This document shows positions 1 to 4,694 of a stretch of 5,651 nucleotides of DNA, piece after piece (position 1 is the stretch's first letter; the number at the start of each line of letters is the position of its first letter). A model generated the notes under the pieces. That model was not told the origin of the DNA. It made no database searches and was given only the letters and a program-made list of their open reading frames with translations. Where the stretch lies: the NCBI GenBank assembly GCA_023230125.1, contig JALNXZ010000111.1:1-5651 (forward strand). Direction: 5' to 3'. A program made the position numbers and the translations under genes. This stretch comes from Bacteroidales bacterium (GTDB lineage Bacteria > Bacteroidota > Bacteroidia > Bacteroidales > UBA1402).

Positions 1-62
1 CCTGGTGTCAGGGAGACTCTGTTCTCGTTATTTTTAATCTCTTTAGGAATTCCAATAATCAT
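1..62 (-). CDS. ald: Alanine dehydrogenase, N-terminal fragment (runs off the left edge)
   Basis: The minus strand from an ATG at 62 reads MIIGIPKEIKNNENRVSLTP, which is the characteristic N-terminus of alanine dehydrogenase (first strand followed by the PKE-K-NE-RV-LTP motif). The enzyme interconverts L-alanine and pyruvate plus ammonia with NAD in the cytoplasm. Only 20 full codons are visible; the nucleotide-binding and catalytic parts lie outside the window. The related family with the same N-terminal motif is the transhydrogenase alpha subunit (PntA), but the II-G-IPKEIKNNENRV spelling fits Ald better. There is no obvious Shine-Dalgarno sequence before the ATG, as is usual in Bacteroidetes. 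It is separated from the genes to its right by a terminator and an intron remnant, so it is probably a separate transcription unit. Confidence 0.8.
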   Translation of the reverse strand, partial: MIIGIPKEIKNNENRVSLTP

Positions 63-134
63 AATGGTAGTAGTTTAAGGTAAAACAGGGCGAAATATAC
101 CATATCTTTTTACATCTTGTATCTCAAAATACAA

Positions 135-165
135 AAAAAATATCAAGTGTATAGGGATTTGCAAA
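135..165 (-). promoter_or_regulatory. Candidate Bacteroidetes-type promoter for ald
   Basis: On the minus strand TTTG (165-162) is followed after 19 bases by TATTTTTT (142-135). This resembles the Bacteroides -33 TTTG / -7 TAnnTTTG arrangement except that the last G of the -7 box is T. It would start transcription near 128, giving a 5' leader of roughly 65 bases before the ald ATG. A second, weaker -7-like string (TATATTTC) lies closer to the gene but has no TTTG at the right distance. Confidence 0.35.
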
Positions 166-208
166 TAAGGAAGAAGCATCTGAATTTTAGTGTTTGGCTT
201 TTATTTCA

Positions 209-223
209 TTATTGCCGCAATAA
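209..223. repeat. Small perfect hairpin next to the intron remnant
   Basis: TTATTG-CCG-CAATAA is a 6-bp perfect stem with a 3-base loop, directly abutting the truncated inner end of the group II intron fragment. It has no T-run on the minus strand, so it is not a good terminator. It may be the scar or an altered stem at the place where the intron was cut off, or chance in AT-rich DNA. Confidence 0.3.
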
Positions 224-332
224 CCTCAGATTTCAACTCGTGAGGGGCACCCTTGCTATTGGCTAATGGTTGGCAATTGTCAGCCCCCATAACGGACTTG
301 CACCGTCAAGTGATGCGCCATGCGTGACGCAC
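224..332 (-). mobile_element. Group IIC-type intron remnant (5' part of domain I)
   Basis: Read on the minus strand, the piece begins with GTGCG, the conserved 5' end of group II introns (332-328). It continues with the ribozyme domain I landmarks: GACGGTGCAAGTCCG, then TTAGCCAATAGCAAGGGTG, then GAAATCTGAGG. From memory these line up in the same order with the Oceanobacillus iheyensis group IIC intron (GGGUGAGAGUCCC, UUAGCCUAACGCAAGGGUG, GGAAUCUGAAGG). Only about 109 bases are present. No reverse transcriptase/maturase gene, no domain V and no 3' end can be found, so it cannot splice or move. Its first base sits just behind the T-tract of the intrinsic terminator at 340-373, exactly the site class used by group IIC introns. 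Confidence 0.72.
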
Positions 333-339
333 TAACAAA

Positions 340-373
340 AAAGCCCTACAAATTACTGGATTTTTAGGGCTTT
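340..373 (-). terminator. Rho-independent terminator of the MBOAT/SGNH operon
   Basis: AAAGCCCTA (340-348) pairs perfectly with TAGGGCTTT (365-373). Three further A-T pairs lie inside after one mismatch, and the loop is 8 bases. On the minus strand the stem is followed by a run of T (TTTTTT, overlapping the stem base) and then GTTA, so it is polarised for the minus-strand genes. It lies 25 bases past the stop of the SGNH-like gene. Confidence 0.85.
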
Positions 374-398
374 ACGCTTTTGGAAAAGGTGGCTATGA

Positions 399-1328
399 TT
401 ACTTTGAACTTAATATTTTCTTCAAATCACCAATTAATAATTGAGTATGTAAAACGGCTCCTTGATAAGTCAAATGAAATGGAGTATCAAAAAATAAAGA
501 ATCATTAAAAACATAATTCTTAGCTGGAATAAAGGTCTTAATATTATATTTCTGAAATATTGAATCTATTCGCATTATATCACCTTTTGTATTTTTAAAG
601 GTCGTTTCAGATAATGCAGGTGGAAAAAACAAAACATTGACACCCTTACTTTTCATTTCATTTATTTTATTGATATAATGATATATAACTTTATAATTAA
701 TGCCACCCTCTCCAAAATTTTCAAATTGGGCATATGATTTATTCCCTTTATTCCAATGAGCAGTAACATCCCCATATTGATTAAATGCGGACTTTCTGTA
801 TATTGTCTCATATTCTGGTAATATAGCAAAAACCAGCATATACTCTAATTTGCTTTTTAGGAAAGCTGGTGTATTTGTAAGAATACATTTAATCTGGTCG
901 TAATTGTTGATATATTTATAGATATATTTTGGTGAAATATAAAACAAATCAGCCAATGGTTGTCCTCCAAAAGCTGTTATACCAAAAAAATGGGTATACT
1001 CAGGGCATAATACAACTACATCTCCTTTCCTTACTCTATCTGCAATATTATCAATAATGAAATTCAACCCCAGACCAGCATGCAAGCCGCTATTGATAAC
1101 CTTAACTCCTAAGGAGTCTTCTATCTCTTTTGAATCAAAACCAAAAGCAACATTTGATCCTCCAACCAATATGATTGCTGGCTCCGTTCTATTTATCAAA
1201 GTAGAGTCTTTGACAAAAAACGCTCTATTATAACCATCTTTATTATACGGTGTAACCATACCAATGACTATAATTGCAAGTAAAAGGCAAAGAATAAAAA
1301 ATATTATTTGTTCATTGAATTTCTTCAT
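399..1328 (-). CDS. Membrane-anchored SGNH-like hydrolase/acyltransferase partner of MBOAT
   Basis: This 309-residue protein has one N-terminal membrane segment (about residues 8-27) and an exported globular domain with a degenerate SGNH/GDSL layout. Block I is ILVGGSNVAFGFDS with the candidate nucleophile Ser58. A block II-like glycine follows at residue 81 (INSGLHAGLG), and near the C-terminus is FFDTPFHLTYQG, with Asp281 and His285 as the candidate rest of the triad. SGNH proteins next to an AlgI/DltB-type MBOAT (AlgJ/AlgX, PatB and DltD types) receive or transfer the acyl group onto a surface polymer outside the inner membrane. Its ATG lies 9 bases after the MBOAT stop, so the two are co-transcribed, and a terminator follows its TAA. 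The acceptor polymer (peptidoglycan, capsule or exopolysaccharide) cannot be told from the sequence. The SGNH assignment rests on motifs only; the operon with an MBOAT makes it considerably stronger. Confidence 0.75.
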   Translation of the reverse strand: MKKFNEQIIFFILCLLLAIIVIGMVTPYNKDGYNRAFFVKDSTLINRTEPAIILVGGSNVAFGFDSKEIEDSLGVKVINSGLHAGLGLNFIIDNIADRVRKGDVVVLCPEYTHFFGITAFGGQPLADLFYISPKYIYKYINNYDQIKCILTNTPAFLKSKLEYMLVFAILPEYETIYRKSAFNQYGDVTAHWNKGNKSYAQFENFGEGGINYKVIYHYINKINEMKSKGVNVLFFPPALSETTFKNTKGDIMRIDSIFQKYNIKTFIPAKNYVFNDSLFFDTPFHLTYQGAVLHTQLLIGDLKKILSSK

Positions 1329-1337
1329 AACAGTACT

Positions 1338-2792
1338 TTAAAACTGGAAATAAATAAATGGTTGATTTGTTTTGAAAAAGAGGAAGCAAACAAAAGACAA
1401 TATTAAATATATGGCCCATCTCATTGCTTTGCTTTTACCACATGATTGTAAACCAAAATCATTTCTTCTATTTACCCATTCAAATAATATCAAAACTGCA
1501 ATAGCTAAGAAGCCTTCTAAAAGGTTCAGCAGTTGGAATCCCCTTATATTTGGCATAGAAAATAACGATATAGAGAAGATTTCCTTAATATATAAGAAAG
1601 CATCATGAACTGAAGCAGATCTAAATATGATCCATCCGAAAGTAGCCAAAAAGAATGTTCCAAGAATATTTAAGGTTTCATGTGCATTAGGAAGAAGTCT
1701 CCCTTCGCCGGCTACTTTCGGCAATTTTTTCTTTTTTCTCAGAACAAGAGGTAAAAATAATAATCCATTATATATACCCCATAATATAAAGGTCCAATTG
1801 GCTCCATGCCACAATCCACATATAGTAAACACAACCATTGTATTAAAGAAATGTCTTGACTTACTACAACGGTTACCTCCCAACGGGATGTAAATATAAT
1901 CGGTCAACCAACTGGTCAAAGACATATGCCACTTTCTCCAGAATTCGGATATATTTCTTGAAAAGTAGGGATAGTCGAAATTTTTTGCAACATTAAAACC
2001 CAATATTTTTGCAACCCCAATTGCCATGTCTGAGTATCCTGAGAAGTCAGCATATATCTGGAAGGTATAAAGGATTGCTGCCAAAAATAAGGTACTACCT
2101 GCTTGATTGGAATAATCGGCCCAAATACCATTTATGATAGGAGATAGATTATCGGCTATAACCATTTTCTTAAACATACCCCAAAGTATCTGCCGCAAGC
2201 CATCTACAGCCATTTCGTAATTGAATGGCCGCTTCTTCTCCAATTGAGGTATAAACTTCTGAGGTCGATCGATAGGGCCGGATAGTAGACAAGGAAAGAA
2301 TGCCACAAAAGTGCTGAATGTTACAATGTTTCGTGTTGGTTCTATCGTCCCTCGATTTACTTCTATTACATAACCAATAAGCCGGAAGATAATGAAACTA
2401 ATGCCGATAGGAAGAATGATATTAAACGTTTGAACGTTGGTCTGTAATCCTATCGAATTAAACATCTCCGAAAAAGAAGCAACAAAGAAATTCAGATATT
2501 TAAAATATAGTAATAAAATCACGCCAAAAATAATTCCGATTGTAGAAATTAATAAGCCAGCATTTTTATTCCCCTTAACCTTAAAATGTGAAATACCTAA
2601 TCCAAGATAGTAATAAACTAATGTGGTAACGATGAGTAACGGAAGCATTTTCAAATCCGCATATCCATAAAAAAAATAACTGGCAAACAACAAGAATGCA
2701 TTCTGTGCTTTAGATTTTTCTTTCAATGGAAAGTAGTAAATAAAGAAAATTACTACAAAAAATAGGAGAAATTCTATGGAATTGATGGACAT
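1338..2792 (-). CDS. MBOAT-family O-acyltransferase (AlgI/DltB/PatA type)
   Basis: This is a 484-residue polytopic membrane protein of normal length for AlgI/DltB-like MBOATs. The N-terminus (MSINSIEFLLFF) matches the family start, which fixes the ATG at 2792. Family landmarks appear in order: FYGYAD near residue 42, ILPIGISF near 126-133 followed by GYVIEVNRG, FFPCLLSGPIDRP near 165-177, YADFSGYSDMAIG near 247-259, NISEFWRKWHMSLTSWL with His289, YIPLGG, and GLWHGANWTF with His329, the position of the essential MBOAT histidine. The protein should pass an acyl group (usually acetyl from acetyl-CoA) across the inner membrane to an extracytoplasmic partner, here the SGNH-like protein 9 bases downstream. 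No alginate or teichoic acid genes are in view, so a specific symbol is not justified. No mutation of a key residue is seen and the gene looks intact. Confidence 0.93.
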   Translation of the reverse strand: MSINSIEFLLFFVVIFFIYYFPLKEKSKAQNAFLLFASYFFYGYADLKMLPLLIVTTLVYYYLGLGISHFKVKGNKNAGLLISTIGIIFGVILLLYFKYLNFFVASFSEMFNSIGLQTNVQTFNIILPIGISFIIFRLIGYVIEVNRGTIEPTRNIVTFSTFVAFFPCLLSGPIDRPQKFIPQLEKKRPFNYEMAVDGLRQILWGMFKKMVIADNLSPIINGIWADYSNQAGSTLFLAAILYTFQIYADFSGYSDMAIGVAKILGFNVAKNFDYPYFSRNISEFWRKWHMSLTSWLTDYIYIPLGGNRCSKSRHFFNTMVVFTICGLWHGANWTFILWGIYNGLLFLPLVLRKKKKLPKVAGEGRLLPNAHETLNILGTFFLATFGWIIFRSASVHDAFLYIKEIFSISLFSMPNIRGFQLLNLLEGFLAIAVLILFEWVNRRNDFGLQSCGKSKAMRWAIYLILSFVCFLFFKTNQPFIYFQF

Positions 2793-2901
2793 ATATGTGT
2801 TTTTGTGTATAAGATTTTATAGAAACATCAAACTGAATATTTATAAATCATTTATCTATAGGTGTTTATAAATATGCAAATCACTAAAATTTATGTTCAT
2901 G

Positions 2902-2909
2902 CAAAATTA
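2902..2909 (-). promoter_or_regulatory. Candidate -7 box (TAnnTTTG) for the MBOAT operon
   Basis: The minus strand reads TAATTTTG at 2909-2902, a perfect match to the Bacteroides -7 consensus TAnnTTTG. A clear TTTG -33 box is missing at the expected spacing (AGTT is found instead). A start near 2895 would give a leader of about 100 bases to the MBOAT ATG at 2792. Confidence 0.35.
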
Positions 2910-3004
2910 TGAATTAAATTTCTTTTCTAACTATTTCCGTATATAATAATTATCTGAACTTTATTTCTTTCTTAAAAAGAGAGGAGTAAATTCTGGGGAT
3001 GGAA

Positions 3005-3024
3005 TTACGTTGTATACAACGTAA
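3005..3024. repeat. Perfect 20-bp palindrome
   Basis: TTACGTTGTATACAACGTAA is identical to its own reverse complement over all 20 bases with no spacer. This is the form of an operator for a homodimeric regulator or of a recombinase/resolvase site rather than of a transcribed hairpin, as there is no loop. It lies in the decayed junction between the toxin cassettes and the MBOAT operon, about 95 bases upstream of the candidate MBOAT -7 box. Its binding partner is unknown. Confidence 0.7.
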
Positions 3025-3070
3025 ATAATAAGAAAGCACAGCGTGAAAGAATTATTTTTGTTTATAAAGT

Positions 3071-3268
3071 TTGTCAGCCGTAGTATCAAAATATCGCCTT
3101 AACAACAAGCATTTGTTCTATCAATGGGTTGGTCAATACGTTGGAAAGCCTTTATTTTTGTCCGAACCCAAAGGAACGGACTTGGATATGAAAAAGCAGA
3201 AAGACAACCTTGATGCCCTGTCCGATCAAGAGAAGGACTTGCATTTCCTCATCTTGTATGTAAATTAG
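3071..3268 (+). pseudogene. Possible remnant of an IS3-type transposase OrfA
   Basis: The plus strand has a 65-codon open frame that begins with TTG right after an in-frame stop, so it lacks a proper start. Its first third (VVSKYRLNNKHLFYQWVGQY) resembles the second helix of the helix-turn-helix in IS3-family OrfA proteins (SxKYxLxxxxLYxWVxxY). The rest is lysine/aspartate-rich (KKQKDNLDALSDQEKDLHFL) and could be the start of the leucine-zipper part. No OrfB, DDE domain or terminal repeats are seen. The stop codon lies inside the inverted repeat at 3254-3291. It overlaps the minus-strand ORF at 3152-3388 in antisense, and at most one of them is meaningful over that stretch. The identification is tentative and could be a chance frame. 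Confidence 0.25.
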
Positions 3269-3388
3269 ATACTTATTTAATTTACATACAAACATGCCGG
3301 CCTCAATATGTGAGCTTTTATTTAATTGAGTAAACACATTGCCTATGTTTACAAAACAAAACAAGATAAGAAATAAATATTTCTGCAT
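3152..3388 (-). CDS. Short signal-peptide ORF, probable truncated immunity gene of the orphan RHS tip
   Basis: The 78-residue ORF starts 3 bases after the stop of the orphan toxin tip, behind a perfect AGGAGG ribosome site, so the start is well supported. Residues 1-20 (MQKYLFLILFCFVNIGNVFT, followed by Q) form a signal peptide-like segment. This would place the product in the periplasm, where an immunity protein against a peptidoglycan peptidase is expected. Only about 45 residues look like natural protein. Residues 33-45 are encoded by a perfect inverted repeat, and the remainder is the antisense of a plus-strand lysine-rich frame, giving an odd hydrophobic tail (VLLLIGQGIKVVFLLF). The simplest reading is that an immunity gene was cut by a rearrangement near 3254-3311 and now ends in foreign sequence. 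No family is recognised. The start is confident; a functional product is doubtful. Confidence 0.45.
   Translation of the reverse strand: MQKYLFLILFCFVNIGNVFTQLNKSSHIEAGMFVCKLNKYLIYIQDEEMQVLLLIGQGIKVVFLLFHIQVRSFGFGQK
3254..3291. repeat. Long perfect inverted repeat (14 bp arms, 17-pair hairpin)
   Basis: TTGTATGTAAATTA (3254-3267) is the exact reverse complement of TAATTTACATACAA (3278-3291). The inner bases add a G-T pair and two A-T pairs, leaving a 4-base loop (3271-3274). Neither side is followed by a T-run, so it is a weak terminator candidate. It coincides with the point where the minus-strand ORF seems to leave natural protein sequence and with the stop of the plus-strand remnant, so it probably marks a rearrangement junction or the end of a mobile piece. 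Confidence 0.7.
3292..3311. repeat. Left copy of an imperfect direct repeat flanking the orphan tip
   Basis: ACATGCCGGCCTCAATATGT here resembles ACATGCCTCAAATGT at 4147-4161 if a 4-base and a 1-base insertion are allowed. Both copies begin ACAT and end ATGT. The two sites bracket the orphan RHS tip and the start of its immunity gene. The left copy touches the inverted repeat at 3254-3291. Confidence 0.35.
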
Positions 3389-3391
3389 ATA

Positions 3392-4135
3392 TCACCTCCT
3401 TTTTGTTGATGCGTGTATGTGATTATCATGACCAGATATAGTAATCTTTTTCCCTGCTTTTTCCTGAATGTTTGGTCCATAATTTTCTCTCAAATTTGGA
3501 TTCTTTTTCATTCCATTCTGAATAGCATCAACATGTTCATGCGAATTTGAATTCCTCACTGACACACCATTCACTATATCAATATCAAACGCTCTTCCCC
3601 CATTTGATACATAATGAGCACTTGTTGAAGAGTGTTTTCCCGTTGTGGTTGTTGAAGCATCGATAGAGATAATATTTGCCCCAGAGTTATTTGCCTCATT
3701 TACCCCTGTAATCAATAAACTAACAGCATCTTTTGACAATGCCTTATCTCCATTACCTCCAGTTGGGCTATTATAATTAAAAGTTACATGAACTTTGGTG
3801 CCATCATCTGTAACGAATGTTTTGGGAATATATTGACCTCCTTCAACATTAAACCTTGGACTAGCATCTGTTACCTTTGCAACATCATTCTGATTATAGT
3901 CAATCCGAACGCCATCTTTATAACTACTATATGTTTCTCCAATATTTCTATAAGTTTGATTATTATACGAAACAGAATTTACATTTCCTTCTTGCCAGAA
4001 AGCAGCTCCAGATTCATCATGCCTATACCAATCCCTTCCATCCTGATCCACAAACTTCACTGGATTATTGACACAATACACATACGAACCAATGTTCGGA
4101 TATTTCTCCCCCAACGGATCCACACTCATCCACAC
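3392..4135 (-). CDS. Orphan RHS toxin tip with LAS/M15-like peptidoglycan peptidase domain
   Basis: This open frame of about 247 codons begins at a GTG (4135) straight after an in-frame TAA at 4144-4142; an in-frame ATG at 4129 is the other candidate start. Residues 1-33 (VWMSVDPLGEKYP ... NNPVKFVDQDG) are the last piece of an RHS core, 24 of 33 residues identical to the same segment of the full toxin at 5261-5359. The remainder is a different tip: a linker (RDWYRHDESGAAFWQEGN) and a C-terminal domain with SAHYVSNGGRAFDID (His174, Asp184) and GHDNHIHAS (HxH at 239-241). That SxH...GxAxD plus HxH pattern is the zinc-ligand set of LAS/M15 peptidases, which cut peptidoglycan stem peptides. The spacing between the first His and Asp is wider than the usual H-x6-D. 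Lacking an own RHS shell, delivery signal or visible promoter, it is probably a silent cassette that becomes active by recombination into the upstream RHS gene. Confidence 0.8.
   Translation of the reverse strand: MWMSVDPLGEKYPNIGSYVYCVNNPVKFVDQDGRDWYRHDESGAAFWQEGNVNSVSYNNQTYRNIGETYSSYKDGVRIDYNQNDVAKVTDASPRFNVEGGQYIPKTFVTDDGTKVHVTFNYNSPTGGNGDKALSKDAVSLLITGVNEANNSGANIISIDASTTTTGKHSSTSAHYVSNGGRAFDIDIVNGVSVRNSNSHEHVDAIQNGMKKNPNLRENYGPNIQEKAGKKITISGHDNHIHASTKRR
3395..3400 (-). promoter_or_regulatory. Perfect Shine-Dalgarno (AGGAGG) formed by the last two toxin codons
   Basis: The last two sense codons of the orphan tip are both AGG (Arg-Arg). Together with the TGA stop they form AAAAGGAGGTGATAT, with the AGGAGG ending 6 bases before the ATG at 3388. 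It fixes the start of the downstream ORF and couples its translation to the toxin. Such strong sites are uncommon in Bacteroidetes, where most genes lack a Shine-Dalgarno. Confidence 0.7.
4037..4135 (-). repeat. RHS-core homology segment (recombination anchor), orphan copy
   Basis: The 33 codons from 4135 to 4037 correspond to codons at 5359-5261 in the full RHS gene. DNA similarity begins sharply at GTGTGG ... GAGTG ... GGATCCGTTGGGGGA on the minus strand and ends at the DPNG / DQDG boundary, after which the two tips are unrelated. Such a shared patch between a resident toxin and an orphan tip is the known substrate for homologous tip exchange in RHS and related polymorphic toxins. Confidence 0.75.
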
Positions 4136-4146
4136 ACTAATTTTTT

Positions 4147-4161
4147 ACATGCCTCAAATGT
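4147..4161. repeat. Right copy of the imperfect direct repeat, inside a small hairpin
   Basis: ACATGCCTCAAATGT lies in the 28-base gap between the stop of the Sel1-like immunity gene and the orphan tip. It is the centre of a 6-bp hairpin TTACAT ... ATGTAA (4145-4163). It resembles 3292-3311 on the other side of the orphan cassette. Confidence 0.35.
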
Positions 4162-4163
4162 AA

Positions 4164-4694
4164 CTATAAACCTATATCAAGATTAGCTGCTCTCTTTGCC
4201 AATATATTACCTAACATCGTATCTTTTGGGACATATACCCCATTTAAATATAAAGTACTGAGCGTATTTAAAGCATTATATTCATTTAAATTTGCCCCTT
4301 CTTTCAAATATTTCAACGCAAGTTCTTTTGTTTTTTCATCTATACTCCCCACTTTATTGTTATGCTCAAATATTTCTGTTAAACATCTATATACATTAAA
4401 AAAAGCCGGAGGATAGCAATATTTATTTGCCATAATTATAGAATAAAACAAGAATTCCCCTTTTGAATAATTAACATTAAAATATCTAATTGATAATTCT
4501 TCATATGCTAAAGTATCGCCTTTAGTCAAAACATTTTTCTTTAATTCTTCAATTGATGGGCCAAAATCATTCATTGATTTTGCAGTCATAAGCAGTTTTA
4601 TTTCTTTTTCTCTCTCAGAACGAAAATATAAATATCCTGACACAACTCCTAAGAAGAATAGGCAAACTCCTAAAGTGTAATATTTTTTTTTCAT
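4164..4694 (-). CDS. Probable immunity protein, N-terminally anchored, Sel1-repeat-like
   Basis: This 176-residue protein has a hydrophobic segment at residues 6-24 (LGVCLFFLGVVSGYLYF) after MKKKYY, which suggests a membrane anchor or uncleaved signal. The rest is helical. The C-terminal part (about 126-175, ALKYLKEGANLNEYNALNTL ... LYLNGVYVPKD ... AKRAANLDIG) has the pattern of a Sel1/TPR-like repeat (A-x2-L-x2-LY-x-NG-x-V-x2-D ... A-x3-AA). Its ATG overlaps the TGA of the RHS toxin as ATGA, so translation is coupled to the toxin. Position directly after a toxin tip, small size, low G+C and tight coupling identify it as the likely cognate immunity protein; no immunity family is recognised with certainty. 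By the positive-inside rule the helical domain could face the periplasm, but charged residues flank both sides of the anchor, so topology is open. Confidence 0.7.
   Translation of the reverse strand: MKKKYYTLGVCLFFLGVVSGYLYFRSEREKEIKLLMTAKSMNDFGPSIEELKKNVLTKGDTLAYEELSIRYFNVNYSKGEFLFYSIIMANKYCYPPAFFNVYRCLTEIFEHNNKVGSIDEKTKELALKYLKEGANLNEYNALNTLSTLYLNGVYVPKDTMLGNILAKRAANLDIGL

Larger units (their letters stand above)
2793..3070. other. Long AT-rich intergenic region upstream of the MBOAT operon
   Basis: No convincing coding sequence lies here in any frame. It holds the candidate MBOAT promoter (2902-2909), a run of weak 25-base-spaced TTTAT repeats (2840, 2865, 2890) and a perfect 20-bp palindrome (3005-3024). 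Short plus-strand open frames after 2960 are broken by stops and look like decayed sequence continuous with the possible transposase remnant at 3071. Confidence 0.5.

Noticed and set aside
224..332. tRNA or riboswitch in the structured GC-rich block near 224-332
   Set aside because: No cloverleaf or T-loop consensus, and the ordered motifs match group II intron domain I far better.
337..380. Bidirectional use of the 340-373 terminator
   Set aside because: On the plus strand the stem is followed by only three T residues and no plus-strand gene precedes it.
1372..1893. Plus-strand open frames of 78 and 88 codons
   Set aside because: They lie fully antisense inside the strongly supported MBOAT gene and have no recognisable protein character.
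1916..2131. Minus-strand 71-codon frame
   Set aside because: It is an out-of-frame shadow inside the MBOAT gene, over its conserved YADFSGYSD / FWRKWH region.
2999..3028. Tiny plus-strand peptide MELRCIQRK with an upstream GAGAGGAG
   Set aside because: The nine codons are simply the 20-bp palindrome read in one frame; the purine-rich stretch is 12 bases away and nothing else suggests a leader peptide.
3788..4186. Plus-strand frames of 132 and 64 codons (3788-4186, 3877-4071)
   Set aside because: Antisense shadows of the orphan RHS tip; the minus frame carries clear RHS-core homology and the plus frames give low-complexity Ile/His-rich protein.
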